Source: Desmonostoc muscorum FACHB-395 (GTDB lineage: Bacteria > Cyanobacteriota > Cyanobacteriia > Cyanobacteriales > Nostocaceae). Taken from it: a stretch of 64,000 nt of DNA. Made by a program: the position numbers and the translations under genes. The DNA is taken from positions 1 to 64,000 of the forward strand of contig NZ_JACJSF010000016.1 of the NCBI RefSeq assembly GCF_014698035.1. Direction: 5' to 3'. The notes under the pieces are model-generated. The model had not been told where the DNA came from. It saw only the letters and a list, made by a program, of their open reading frames with translations, and ran no database searches. Position 1 is the first letter of the stretch; every line of letters starts with the position of its first letter. Shown here piece by piece: positions 34,929-43,849 of the stretch.

Positions 34929-35882
34929 TTAACCAATTTCCAGCAATATTTTTAAAACACCGCGATTCTGGGCGTGTTCAAAAGCTGCAAGCCCTTCAAT
35001 GAGGGGGTAAGTGGCATGAATCAGGGGTTGTACGTCAATTTGTCCTGTGGCTAGTAGCTGGAGGGCTGGAGTAAAGGGGCCACAACGGGAGCCGATGAGG
35101 GTGATTTCATCCACTACTAAAGAAGAAACATCTAAGCTGAGGTTGCCAGCATAAGTACTTTTAAGAACAAGCGTACCACGGGGACGGAGGGCGCGACGGG
35201 CGATCGCAAATCCTTCTGGGTTGCCAGTACATTCTACTGAGATATCAAAATATCCATCTTTTACAGCGTCAGCTAAACCAGTTTTAATCCCCCGTGCCTC
35301 TAAGTTGGCAAGTTTCTCTTGATGTCGCCCCACAGCCAAGAGTTCACAGCCAGTTAAAGCTAGTGTCTGTGCTACCAACTGCCCTAGTTTGCCATCTCCA
35401 ACCACTAGCACCCTGTCGTTTGGATGCAATGGTACTTGCTGCTGAATTTCCAAAGCTGCTGCTATAGGTTCGGTAAATGTTGCTACTTCTGTTGGCACAT
35501 TATCGGGTACTAAATGCAGGTTTTCCACCGGCAAACAGAGATATTCACCAAAGGCTCCATTCCGATTGACAATACCTAAAACTGTGCGATTTTCGCAGTG
35601 AGTTGGTTGTCCACTGATACAAAATCGACAATGCCCACACACAGCATTTATTTCTCCAACTACACGTTGGTTAACTAAGTGTTCTGGCCCTTTTTCAACC
35701 ACGCCGACAAATTCATGCCCCAAAATACCAGTGTAAGGATAGTAGCCTCTGAGTAGTTCCAAATCAGTGTTACAGATACCCGCACGCAAGACGCGTACCA
35801 AAGCTTCTCCCTCTGGCGGTTCAGGAATTGGAATATCTGTACGTAGTTGCAACTGATTATTTTCGAGCCAAAGTCCTTTCAT
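34929..35882 (-). CDS. Zinc-dependent MDR alcohol dehydrogenase-like protein
   Basis: A 317-residue medium-chain dehydrogenase. Catalytic zinc residues C37 (AGICNTDLELL), H56 and E57 (GHEFVGVVE); structural zinc cysteines at 82, 85, 88 and 96 (CGHCRFC ... HC). Rossmann fold VLVVGDGKLGQLVAQ near 165. The length and the spacing resemble small MDRs such as threonine/sorbitol dehydrogenase relatives; the distant BchC-type dehydrogenases of pigment synthesis are also about this size. Convergent with the chlG side, but no proof of a pigment role. Substrate unknown. Confidence 0.82.
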   Translation of the reverse strand: MKGLWLENNQLQLRTDIPIPEPPEGEALVRVLRAGICNTDLELLRGYYPYTGILGHEFVGVVEKGPEHLVNQRVVGEINAVCGHCRFCISGQPTHCENRTVLGIVNRNGAFGEYLCLPVENLHLVPDNVPTEVATFTEPIAAALEIQQQVPLHPNDRVLVVGDGKLGQLVAQTLALTGCELLAVGRHQEKLANLEARGIKTGLADAVKDGYFDISVECTGNPEGFAIARRALRPRGTLVLKSTYAGNLSLDVSSLVVDEITLIGSRCGPFTPALQLLATGQIDVQPLIHATYPLIEGLAAFEHAQNRGVLKILLEIG

Positions 35883-35968
35883 TTTTCTTCACACCATTTT
35901 CAAAAATCTTTGCGTCAATTTAACGTTAAAAGGGTGAGTATAAACTGCGTTTGCAAAGTAATTACAAA

Positions 35969-36541
35969 TTACGTCTCTGTACTAGGTATTTCTCTAGTTT
36001 TAGTTACATCAATTTTGCTTAACCAAGTAACCAAGTCTTCTGAATCAAGTGCGATCTCGCTTCCTAAAGTTTTGATATAAAGAAGTCCATCACTAATAAT
36101 TAAATCTCGGATTGGATACCATGAATCCCGCGTCCTGATCAGAAGTTCCAAGGGAATCCCTAGTCTTGAGGTATACTTGCGATATTTCCACCAAGCTCGC
36201 CATAGAAGTACAGATTTAGTACAGTGCATCTCATAGCCTTTGGGAACTTCGCTGTATTGATACTGATAGAAACCCCGACTATCTACTTCTCCTTTGAGAA
36301 GATAACTATATTCTGCTAATACCTGATTTATTAATTCCCACTGGGATGATTTTGGAGAAATCAAGAATTCAGATAGTGTATTAGATAGTTGGAAGGTGGC
36401 AATCACACCTTCACCTTTTGCTGTCAATTGGTTGGTTTTATACACTGTTTGCGCTGTCAAAGCAGGATTTGACAACAAAATTTCTTTTTTCTGGATAGAG
36501 TTTTGCACAAACTCTCGAATTAAATCTAGATTAGATAACAT
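35969..36541 (-). CDS. Hypothetical protein
   Basis: A 190-residue soluble protein I do not recognise. N-terminal half alpha/beta with a NTLSEFLISPKSSQWELINQ segment; a basic, aromatic centre (LLWRAWWKYRKYTSRLG) and a beta-rich end (YPIRDLIISDGLLYIKTLG). Codon use matches its neighbours. It stands alone between the MDR gene and the IMPase gene. A function cannot be given. Confidence 0.6.
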   Translation of the reverse strand: MLSNLDLIREFVQNSIQKKEILLSNPALTAQTVYKTNQLTAKGEGVIATFQLSNTLSEFLISPKSSQWELINQVLAEYSYLLKGEVDSRGFYQYQYSEVPKGYEMHCTKSVLLWRAWWKYRKYTSRLGIPLELLIRTRDSWYPIRDLIISDGLLYIKTLGSEIALDSEDLVTWLSKIDVTKTREIPSTET

Positions 36542-36755
36542 AAAATTATTTATACTAAATTAAGCAGCGTGATATAAGCCACAACGGTACTTAAATTAGT
36601 AACTACATTGGTTTTGAACTGAAATCAGGATTATTACCAGTTTTATTTATACTCAATTCTCTGTCTGACTAGGGCTTTATTAACTTTGATGTCGGGATGT
36701 CGCCGTTCACTACTCTGATTGACAAAATAACTGTTTTAAGTGTGAGAGCAGCTGA

Positions 36756-37562
36756 TTAGATTTTTACGCCATCTAGAAAAGGTTGAAATACCGGAACTAA
36801 TTCGGGACGACTGACAACCAAAGTGGGAAAAGAGCGATCGCTATAATCTTCTCCCGGTGACAACGGAAACGGTTCTGATTTAAGCGATGACCATACCCCA
36901 CCAGCTGCCTGGACAATTACCCAAGCCCCGGCTAAGTCCCAAACTTTTGGTGTCGCCTCAATCCCACCGAGAGTAGCCCCAGTAGCAACTGTCAAAAAAT
37001 TATAGCTTGCTACACCCAACATCCGAATTTTGCAGGGGAAGCCGTTTTTGATAGCTGCGGTACTACGAGAACAAAGGTTAAAAAAGTGATTATTGCTGGG
37101 ACTATCAACACTGGTGTGGATGGGGTGGTGGTTGAGAAATGCTCCTGTTGGTGTTGCTAAACCAGATGAACCCGCCCAAAAACCATGAAAAGCTTGATCC
37201 AAGGTTGGTGCGTAAACATACCCAAAAATGGGCGTGCCTCGATACAGTAAACCCAGAGATATTGTCCAGATAGGAATGCCGCGTGTAAAGTTGGTTGTAC
37301 CATCTAGGGGGTCAATTACCCAGCACCACTCAGTACCAGGAAATGACTGATCGCTCTCTTCGCTCAAAATGCCGTAACCAGAGAAAGTAGAAGCGATCGC
37401 ATCCCGAATTTCCTGATCTGCCCACTTATCTGCTTGCGTCACCAAACTTCCATCAGCTTTTTGGGAAGCCTGTACTTGCCCAAAATCTTGCATTAGCTGC
37501 TTACCCACCCTGGTAGTGGTAGTTTGGGCAAAATCTAGAATTGTTGTCCAAAAATCATTCAT
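36756..37562 (-). CDS. Inositol-monophosphatase-family phosphatase
   Basis: A 268-residue Mg-dependent sugar/inositol phosphatase. Metal sites EES (68-70) and DPLDGTTNFTRG (84-95), and the second motif WDLAGAWVIVQAAGG near 217. The family covers myo-inositol-1-phosphatase, histidinol-phosphatase HisN and 3'-phosphoadenosine phosphatases; the sequence alone does not decide which. A TCATTTG repeat lies directly upstream of its ATG. Confidence 0.85.
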   Translation of the reverse strand: MNDFWTTILDFAQTTTTRVGKQLMQDFGQVQASQKADGSLVTQADKWADQEIRDAIASTFSGYGILSEESDQSFPGTEWCWVIDPLDGTTNFTRGIPIWTISLGLLYRGTPIFGYVYAPTLDQAFHGFWAGSSGLATPTGAFLNHHPIHTSVDSPSNNHFFNLCSRSTAAIKNGFPCKIRMLGVASYNFLTVATGATLGGIEATPKVWDLAGAWVIVQAAGGVWSSLKSEPFPLSPGEDYSDRSFPTLVVSRPELVPVFQPFLDGVKI

Positions 37563-37563
37563 T

Positions 37564-37610
37564 GGTTATTAGTCATTTGTCATTTGTCATTGGTCATTGG
37601 TCATTTGTCT
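37564..37610. repeat. TCATTTG/TCATTGG heptamer repeat before the IMPase gene
   Basis: Five to six units of TCATTTG, TCATTGG and TTATTAG variants beginning two bases upstream of the IMPase ATG, occupying its ribosome-binding region. Confidence 0.88.
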
Positions 37611-37632
37611 CATGCCCAATGCCCCATACAGT

Positions 37633-39066
37633 TTAGTCTAAATCGCTTTCTAAAACTGAAGCGATCGCTTGCTTAGTACTTGTTTGAAATTCTGTGATAT
37701 TCACCCGATTTAGAAACCAAATCGATAGCACCATTCCTAGTGCTTCTAGGGCAAATACCATTCCATAAGCTAACTCTAAACTCGGTAACAGCTTGCGTCC
37801 AATATCCAAAACTGTACCTCCGATGACTACCGCCACACCTCTAGAAAGGGACTGCGCTAATCCCCATGCTCCAATAAACGTACCTGCGGCTTCTGCTGCG
37901 GTAAGATCCAACATCAAGCTAATTGCTGCTGTAGTTAAGAAACCTGCGGCTAAACCGAAAAAGAACAAGCCTAGTTTGAGAACTGCTGCATTAGCTGTGA
38001 ATCCTGAAATACCTAGCAATATTGCACAGAATGCTACCAACATACAGCCTAAACGTGCAGTTCTGCGCTTACCCAAACGCGGGACAATGTAAAAGCCAGT
38101 AACACCGTAGGCAATCAGTAGTCCTGTTCCATAAAAAATATTTAATTTGGTACTTTCCGCTAGGGGCATTTTAAAAACTTGACCCGCATAAGGTTCTAAA
38201 ATCGGGTCTTGCATAAACAAACTGATAGTCATCACCAATAAAAAGGTGAAAAATATCCCTGTTTGTGGGCTAGCTGTCAAGATTTTCCAAGCATTGCCTA
38301 GAGTAATGCTGTCTTCCCGGTTCACCAGTGTGGAACGGGTTAAGTATTGGGAGTATTTTTTTTCTACGCCGAATGTTGCTGCGATCGCTAAACCAAATAC
38401 AATTGCTGGGACGATAGTAAACAGCCTGGTGATAGATGCCTGTAAGGTTTCTAAGGTTGCCTCTGGCGTTAACTGTTTGAGCAAACTGGCACTAATAATT
38501 GCCCCAACAATAATCCCCACCATTAGCATCGACCAAACCACACCAACTACTTTGGAACGGTTATCTTCTTCAGATATATCCACCAACAAAGCAGCAAAGG
38601 CAGTACCGCTAGCACAAATTCCTAGACCGTAGACAGCAAAAACCAAAGCTAAAAGTGCTGTCCAGCCAATTGTTTGGGTTGTCCATGTCCAACCACCTGC
38701 ACTAGTAGCGGCAAGATTCATCTGCCACATTACTTGTACAGCTAAAAATGCTGCGATCGCAAATATTGCCGCTCCCACCCAAACATAAGCTGTGCGGTGG
38801 TATCCCCATAACGGCTTGGCATCAGAAATCTGGCCAAACCAGACACGGGAAGGAGCAACAAATAAAGGCAGTGCTAGAACGACTGAAACCAGTGTCGCCG
38901 GAATCGCTATTTCTTGAATCATGACTCTGTTGAGTACGCCCAGAGTCAAAATTGACATCATGCTCAACCCCATTTGAAATAAACCCAGCCGGAACATGGT
39001 CAGCAGGTTTACCCTTGGCACAGATAGGGATTTTGTTTTGGTATCAAATACTTCACCGCTTGCCAT
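37633..39066 (-). CDS. PucC/BCD-family MFS transporter
   Basis: A 477-residue, 12-helix membrane protein of the BCD (bacteriochlorophyll delivery) branch of the MFS, related to PucC/LhaA. RLGLFQMGLSMMSILTLGVL in helix 1, RVWFGQISDAKPLWGYHRTA after helix 2, and LMLDLTAAEAAGTFIGAWGL in the second half are typical. In purple bacteria these proteins deliver pigment for light-harvesting assembly; in cyanobacteria they are thought to handle chlorophyll, and some occur with high-light-inducible proteins. chlG about 3.2 kb away on the other strand fits the pigment theme. Confidence 0.87.
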   Translation of the reverse strand: MASGEVFDTKTKSLSVPRVNLLTMFRLGLFQMGLSMMSILTLGVLNRVMIQEIAIPATLVSVVLALPLFVAPSRVWFGQISDAKPLWGYHRTAYVWVGAAIFAIAAFLAVQVMWQMNLAATSAGGWTWTTQTIGWTALLALVFAVYGLGICASGTAFAALLVDISEEDNRSKVVGVVWSMLMVGIIVGAIISASLLKQLTPEATLETLQASITRLFTIVPAIVFGLAIAATFGVEKKYSQYLTRSTLVNREDSITLGNAWKILTASPQTGIFFTFLLVMTISLFMQDPILEPYAGQVFKMPLAESTKLNIFYGTGLLIAYGVTGFYIVPRLGKRRTARLGCMLVAFCAILLGISGFTANAAVLKLGLFFFGLAAGFLTTAAISLMLDLTAAEAAGTFIGAWGLAQSLSRGVAVVIGGTVLDIGRKLLPSLELAYGMVFALEALGMVLSIWFLNRVNITEFQTSTKQAIASVLESDLD

Positions 39067-39193
39067 AGCTACTTTTTCGTATGGTTTATAGGATTTAATC
39101 TCTCTCTCTTTAAATAAAGATAAACCCTACCCGCTTAAAATCAGCTAAGGAAAAGTGGAAGTTGCGATGCGATCGCACTTATTTGGCAAGCAA

Positions 39194-39253
39194 TTATACA
39201 CCTCGATTAGCATAAGCTTCAGCCAAGTTAGGATTAATTTTTATGGCTTGCTG
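39194..39253 (-). pseudogene. Fossil TPR-repeat fragment
   Basis: On the minus strand this reads QQAIKINPNLAEAYANRGV then a stop, bounded upstream by an in-frame TAG. This is a textbook TPR helix pair, so it is the last trace of a TPR gene. No start codon. Confidence 0.5.
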
Positions 39254-39254
39254 C

Positions 39255-39345
39255 TAATCCGCGATGTCTACGATGGTCACTGAGCTTGTCGTTCGCGCAG
39301 CGTCTCGTAGAGAAGTGTGGGCTACGCCTACGGATAACGAGAGAA
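39255..39345. repeat. Dispersed palindromic repeat before the Rpn-like gene
   Basis: Contains CACTGAGCTTGTCG, GCAGCGTCTCGTAGAGAAG and GGGCTACGCCTACGG, words that recur in the 32.7-33.05 kb scar and elsewhere in Nostoc genomes. It ends about 15 bp before the GTG of the next gene. Confidence 0.7.
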
Positions 39346-39360
39346 TTTTAGGATGAAGTA

Positions 39361-40170
39361 GTGAAACGAGATTCCATTTACTATCAAATTTTTAAGCGCT
39401 TTCCTGGGTTACTCTTTGAACTGGTTGATAATCCTCCTCTGCAAGGGCAAAACTATCGGTTTGAATCACTTGAAGTCAAAGAAACTGCTTTTCGCATCGA
39501 TGGTGTGTTTTTACCTCCAGAGGATGCAACATCGAAGGTGATCTTTTTTGCTGAAGTTCAATTCCAAAAAGATGAAGCCCTCTACCATCGGTTCTTTACC
39601 GAGTCGTTGATGTACCTGAACCGGAATCGTTTTCAGTACGATGACTGGTTCTGTGTGGTAATTTTTTCATCACGCTCTTTGGAACCAAGCGATCAAAGAA
39701 CTCATCGAATATTTCTCAACAGCGATCAAGTGCAGAGAATCTATTTAGATGAGTTAGGCGCGACTAATCAGCAGCCAATAGGTATCAACTTGATGCAGTT
39801 GACTCTAGCATCGGATGAAGTGATGGCAGAGCAAGCAAAGCAATTGATTGAGCGGGTAAAATTAGAGGAAACGGACACACTGCCGCAAAACGAAATACTA
39901 GACATCATAACCACAATTGCCGTTTATAAGTTTTCGACCTTGAGTAGAGAGGACGTTGAAGCTATGCTAGGACTCACTTTGGAGCAAACAAGAGTTTATC
40001 AGGAAGCGAAAGCCGAGGGTCGAGAAGAAGGTCGAGAAGAACGAGAAGCTGAAATGTTGAAACTTACCGTCCCTCTGTTACTAAAAACAGGGATGAGTGT
40101 TGAGCAGATTGCTCAACACCTCAATGTTGATATAGAAGCTGTCCAGATTGCTGCACAGTCAAGTACATAA
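39361..40170 (+). CDS. Rpn-family (DUF2887) recombination-promoting nuclease-like protein
   Basis: A 269-residue protein of the Rpn/PDDEXK group, DUF2887 branch. KRDSIYYQIFKRFPGLLFEL at the start, then FRIDGVFLPP and VIFFAEVQFQKDEALYHRFF give the D...ExQ core of the PD-(D/E)xK fold near 57-75. The C-terminal part has an acidic/basic helix (EAKAEGREEGREE) and a last segment resembling a small HTH (MSVEQIAQHLNVDIEAV). GTG start at 39361. Related Rpn proteins nick DNA and promote recombination, and they are often in many copies in cyanobacteria. Confidence 0.87.
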   Translation: MKRDSIYYQIFKRFPGLLFELVDNPPLQGQNYRFESLEVKETAFRIDGVFLPPEDATSKVIFFAEVQFQKDEALYHRFFTESLMYLNRNRFQYDDWFCVVIFSSRSLEPSDQRTHRIFLNSDQVQRIYLDELGATNQQPIGINLMQLTLASDEVMAEQAKQLIERVKLEETDTLPQNEILDIITTIAVYKFSTLSREDVEAMLGLTLEQTRVYQEAKAEGREEGREEREAEMLKLTVPLLLKTGMSVEQIAQHLNVDIEAVQIAAQSST

Positions 40171-40544
40171 AATAATGACGAGAGCTTGATTAAAATCCTC
40201 AATTGCCCTTTTCTGGTTTCTAGAGCGATCGCGCCAAAATGTGACAGATATTAAGATGCTCATGATTTCATCGGAGAGAAGAATAATCACACTCATTTTT
40301 GCCTGAAGTCTAACTAAAGTCTCGTGTATCACTGTGCCATCCTGAGCAATGTACCACCAACTGCATAAACAGCATCAAAATCAATTCTTTCTCCCCAAAG
40401 TGCTGCATCGGTTTGCTTAAATCGTAATCGAAAACTCGTTTCGACTAAATTATTACCGATTTCGTAATCTATTGTTTCAAGATTAATCGAGATAATTTTG
40501 CCAAATTTATCTTTATTGAGTGGCTAAAATTGATACTATCCCTA
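40171..40544. other. Intergenic region with an unidentified coding remnant
   Basis: On the minus strand, 40523 to 40329 is open for 65 codons without a usable start codon: NKDKFGKIISINLETIDYE, then SFRLRFKQTDAALWGERIDF and DAVYAVGG. It looks like protein but I cannot name the family. It is in frame with the HEPN-like gene's end but separated by several stops. Confidence 0.35.
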
Positions 40545-41240
40545 TCATCGGAGATTATCCAAATCTCGACCAACAAATTCAGCCGATGAAGCCCATGCAG
40601 ATTTAATCTCATTCGTATCGGGATCACGATACCAAGCTACTTCCCAAATTCTATTCATATTCCACTCCCAAGATACAATTCTATCTTTTATAAAAGATAT
40701 AAGAGTTGTCGGGAAAATAATAAACCCAACAAAAGCATCGCTTGGATGCCTTCTTGTTTCAAGAATTACTCCTTTAACAGATTCTTGAACTCTTGTACAG
40801 TCTGGATCAGAATAGACTAAAACTCCTGGATGATAAACTATATGAACTTCATGCGGGATTGATTGAAGGCTTTCCAGAAGAGATAAACCACTCTCTACTG
40901 CTAATAAAATATCATTTGAATCTACCTCCTGCCCATGAACACTTTTATTACGTATTGACCAAAAGTAATTAGCTTTTTCTATTTCAGTAAAACCATAAGG
41001 TTCCAAAAGCTTGACATCAGCTAAGAATCTACCTTGAGACTTATCCAAAAGTCCCATACTAGCAATTAAATATCGAAGCTCTCTTTCTATTTCAGATGCC
41101 AATAGTATTAAATTAGTTTTAGGAGATGATTGCAAGTGTTCAATTCGAGCTTGAATTTCCTCTTTCCTAACTTCTTCAATAACTTCTTTGCTTGCTCCAT
41201 ATAAGTCTAGAAAAGATGAAAATTTAGATACTCTCAGCAT
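40545..41240 (-). CDS. HEPN-like protein with RNxxxH motif
   Basis: A 231-residue protein. The N-terminal 120 residues are helical and end in YFWSIRNKSVHGQEV; RNKSVH at 97-102 fits the R-x4-H motif of HEPN RNases and of DUF4145-like helical domains. The C-terminal 110 residues are beta-rich (HEVHIVYHPGVLVYSD, DAFVGFIIFPTTLISFI) and unknown to me. HEPN proteins are common in toxin and phage-defence systems, but many only bind nucleotides or RNA. Divergent from a 74-residue gene across a 383-bp gap. Function inferred, moderate at best. Confidence 0.6.
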   Translation of the reverse strand: MLRVSKFSSFLDLYGASKEVIEEVRKEEIQARIEHLQSSPKTNLILLASEIERELRYLIASMGLLDKSQGRFLADVKLLEPYGFTEIEKANYFWSIRNKSVHGQEVDSNDILLAVESGLSLLESLQSIPHEVHIVYHPGVLVYSDPDCTRVQESVKGVILETRRHPSDAFVGFIIFPTTLISFIKDRIVSWEWNMNRIWEVAWYRDPDTNEIKSAWASSAEFVGRDLDNLR

Positions 41241-41623
41241 GAGGATACAAATAATTGCGATAAAGCATCTCTCTCTTGTTGCTTGTCTCTTGGTTATCCA
41301 TAAATATCGCAGTTGTACTAGAGGATATTATTAACAGTTATTACTTACTAGGTAAGTTTCTAATAATTCACTAAACTTATATGGAAGGTCTAACACTAAG
41401 TTAAAACGCGATTGATTATAGCATAGAGTACAACTCTAGTTATATACAACTAGAGTGATGGTATTGTGCTTCACCTGTTATCGGACGCAATCAAGCCAGA
41501 TAAAAATATCAATATGAAAATGTGGTTTTAACTACGCTATTCTATTGAATTAGTAAGATAAACTTGCCGTATGTATGTCATCAAACTACTTAGCTTCATC
41601 TAGTAACCAAAAAGGCATAAGCA
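41241..41623. other. Divergent intergenic region with a 9-bp dyad
   Basis: AT-rich, 383 bp, between the HEPN-like gene and the 74-residue gene. ACTCTAGTT (41433-41441) is mirrored as AACTAGAGT (41448-41456) around a six-base loop. It could be an operator serving both genes or a weak hairpin. Confidence 0.45.
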
Positions 41624-41848
41624 ATGAGTCAAGAACCAGTCAAAGTAATATTATGGGAAGAAAATCAAAAAGATTTTCTAAAAAAGTTCTATGATCTTCA
41701 ATTTACTCCCAGAGTAGGAGAGGAAGTTTACCTAAAAAAAGAGAAATGGAAAGTAACCAGAGTTGAGCATGATGTAGAAATTAGTGAAATTAATGTCTAC
41801 ATGCAATTAATCAAAAAAGTCAAGCAGGAGAAACCATCTAATTCATAA
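41624..41848 (+). CDS. Small protein of unknown function
   Basis: A 74-residue, charged, soluble protein starting MSQEPVKVILWEENQKDFLK. The pattern, with VGEEVYLKKEKWKVTRVEHD in the middle, suggests a small beta barrel like other short cyanobacterial regulators, but I recognise no family. It is monocistronic, followed by a hairpin about 60 bp after the stop. If the divergent HEPN-like protein is a toxin, this would be the nearest candidate partner; nothing else supports that. Confidence 0.55.
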   Translation: MSQEPVKVILWEENQKDFLKKFYDLQFTPRVGEEVYLKKEKWKVTRVEHDVEISEINVYMQLIKKVKQEKPSNS

Positions 41849-41908
41849 TTACAAGTAAATACACTCAACTATCGCAATCCTATTTGATGTGTGAGAATTG
41901 CAGCCCGC

Positions 41909-41944
41909 AGATCCCCGACTTCGTAAAAGTTGTCGGGGATCTTG
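41909..41944 (+). terminator. Hairpin after the 74-residue gene
   Basis: AGATCCCCGAC (41909-41919) pairs with GTCGGGGATCT (41932-41942), 11 bp, followed by TTGTTTAG. It matches the widespread Nostoc CCCCGAC-type hairpin. The remainder up to 42191 has a second dispersed repeat (AGGAGCGCAAGGCTTTG, about 41994-42020) and the promoter region of the next gene. Confidence 0.65.
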
Positions 41945-42191
41945 TTTAGGGACTTGTAAAAAATAAATTATCCCAAATTATTTATAGATTTTAGGAGCGC
42001 AAGGCTTTGTGTCCCTACAACAAGATATTTTTTTAACTGAAAGTCCCTTATGCGCGTTTGATTCAGGGTTTAAATCGCGATCGCACCGTGAAGATCCTTA
42101 AAAATACTAGATCAACTTACTCACACCCAATCTTGTCTGTAACGATACACTATAAAAGTAAAGAAATGTAAATAAACTAAATTTTGCAACC

Positions 42192-43139
42192 GTGGAAAAC
42201 ATCACATTGGGGCAAAATGGCCCGTCTGTTACACCCTTGTGCATAGGCACTTGGGCTTGGGGTGATAAACTATTTTGGAATTATGGCGATCGCTACGGCC
42301 CAGAACAGTTACAAGAAGCCTTTACCGCAGCCTTAGAAGCTGGTATTACCTTCTTTGATACTGCCGAAGTCTACGGAATGGGACTATCAGAGAAATTTTT
42401 GGGGCAATTTCTCCAACAGACACACCAACCTGTACAAATCGCCACAAAATTTGGCCCCCTACCGTGGCGATTTACAGCCCAATCCGTCTCTGATGCTTTA
42501 ACAGCCAGCCTCAAACGGCTACAACTTGAGCGAATTGCCCTGTATCAAGTGCATTGGCCTTTTGCCTTCTTTTTAAGTCAAGAAACTTTGATGAATGCCT
42601 TAGCGGATGAAGTGAAGCGAGGGAGAATTGCCGCAGTCGGTGTAAGTAATTACTCAGCAGAGCAAATGCGAGACGCACATCAAATATTAGCGGCTCGTGG
42701 AGTGCCTTTGGCTGTAAACCAAGTCCGTTATTCTTTACTCAGTCGCCAAATTGAAAGCAAGGGGATTCTGGCAACTGCGCGTGAGTTGGGTGTGACTATT
42801 TTGGCATATAGTCCTTTAGCACAGGGATTACTCACAGGTAAGTACAGTATTAATAATGCTGAAACCCCCACTGGTGCGAGAAAAATAGACCCGCAATTTA
42901 AGAAAGAAGGTCTGCAAAAAATTGTCCCAGTTATATCTTTGCTACGCAGCTTCGGGGAAAAATACGATCGCACCCCTGCCCAAGTTGCTCTCAACTGGTT
43001 AATTACTCAGGGGAACGTTATTCCTATTGCTGGGGTGAAGACAGCCGAACAGGTACGGCAGAATGCTGGTGCTTTGGGCTGGAGATTGAGCGACGATGAA
43101 ATTGGAGAGTTAGAACTAGTTAGTCGTCCTTGGCTGTAG
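42192..43139 (+). CDS. Aldo/keto reductase
   Basis: A 315-residue NADPH-dependent (beta/alpha)8 barrel oxidoreductase. Catalytic set: D and Y in FFDTAEVYGMG near 56, K in IATKFG near 84, H in YQVHWPF near 118. Cofactor region SPLAQGLLTGKYS and IPIAGVKTAEQVRQNAGA near the end. GTG start at 42192 gives the normal family N terminus. Physiological substrate unknown; cyanobacterial members reduce reactive carbonyls. Convergent with the Uma2 gene, with only ten bases between the stops. Confidence 0.9.
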   Translation: MENITLGQNGPSVTPLCIGTWAWGDKLFWNYGDRYGPEQLQEAFTAALEAGITFFDTAEVYGMGLSEKFLGQFLQQTHQPVQIATKFGPLPWRFTAQSVSDALTASLKRLQLERIALYQVHWPFAFFLSQETLMNALADEVKRGRIAAVGVSNYSAEQMRDAHQILAARGVPLAVNQVRYSLLSRQIESKGILATARELGVTILAYSPLAQGLLTGKYSINNAETPTGARKIDPQFKKEGLQKIVPVISLLRSFGEKYDRTPAQVALNWLITQGNVIPIAGVKTAEQVRQNAGALGWRLSDDEIGELELVSRPWL

Positions 43140-43149
43140 TAGTTTTGAA

Positions 43150-43728
43150 CTACTCAAACACAGGAGGCCAAATTTCTGACACTACTAGCTCCCAACCTGG
43201 TAGTAAGTCTGGTAGTGTCAGTTTGTCGTTGTCTTGCAAAACTATTGGCTCTTGGTTGAGTCGATAAACTGTGAGCGTCAATTTGTCAGGATCAATCAGG
43301 ATGCCAACTGTACATCCAAGTTGTAGAAATAGCTGAATCTTTTCTACCAGTGGTTTGATCCGGTCTGACTTAGATTTTATCTCTACCATCAAGTCAGGTA
43401 CAAGTTCTACAAAGTCGCGCTTGCTTGTTTTAAGTCTATCAGCACGAACAAAAGATACATCGGCAGCGCGGAGATTTCGTTTTTCGTTATCAGCTTCTTT
43501 CCCGTTTTCAGTTTCTAATGTAGGCAAAATGAAACCAGCGCTAGAACCAGTTACCCTTCCTAGCCTCTGTGGGCGTACCCAGTTACCCAGTAATCTAGCT
43601 AACTCAGCGCCTATTTCCTCTGACTCATAATCTGATGGGCCCATAACAACTATATTTCCGTCTACCAGCTCCATCTGCCATTCTGGATGCTCTGCTTGTA
43701 GTTGCTCTAAGTCTGGGATAGTGAACAT
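43150..43728 (-). CDS. Uma2-family endonuclease
   Basis: A 192-residue protein of the DUF820/Uma2 group, PD-(D/E)xK-type nucleases hugely expanded in cyanobacteria. WQMELVDGNIVVMGPSDYES at the start, AADVSFVRADRL in the middle, and VPDLMVEIKSKSD carrying the D...ExK core near 111-122, then ILIDPDKLTLTVYR. The intact core suggests an active fold. Biological role unknown. A second, broken member lies at 27466-27820. Confidence 0.9.
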   Translation of the reverse strand: MFTIPDLEQLQAEHPEWQMELVDGNIVVMGPSDYESEEIGAELARLLGNWVRPQRLGRVTGSSAGFILPTLETENGKEADNEKRNLRAADVSFVRADRLKTSKRDFVELVPDLMVEIKSKSDRIKPLVEKIQLFLQLGCTVGILIDPDKLTLTVYRLNQEPIVLQDNDKLTLPDLLPGWELVVSEIWPPVFE

Positions 43729-43849
43729 AAGACCACGAAGAACGCATCTTTAAATTTATCTTCCTACAAAGAGGTAGAAGAAATTACCCAAAAGCCAAAA
43801 AGTCAAGAGCCAAAGCCAAAATCTTGACTCTTAACTCTCAACTCTCCAA

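Noticed and set aside
34929-35882. Naming the MDR gene as BchC-type pigment enzyme
   Set aside because: Size and location near chlG are suggestive, but residues seen are those of any zinc MDR and cyanobacteria make chlorophyll, not bacteriochlorophyll, by this route.
39361-43728. Mobile island or prophage
   Set aside because: Nuclease-like genes cluster here, but there is no integrase, no attachment-site repeat and no phage structural gene.
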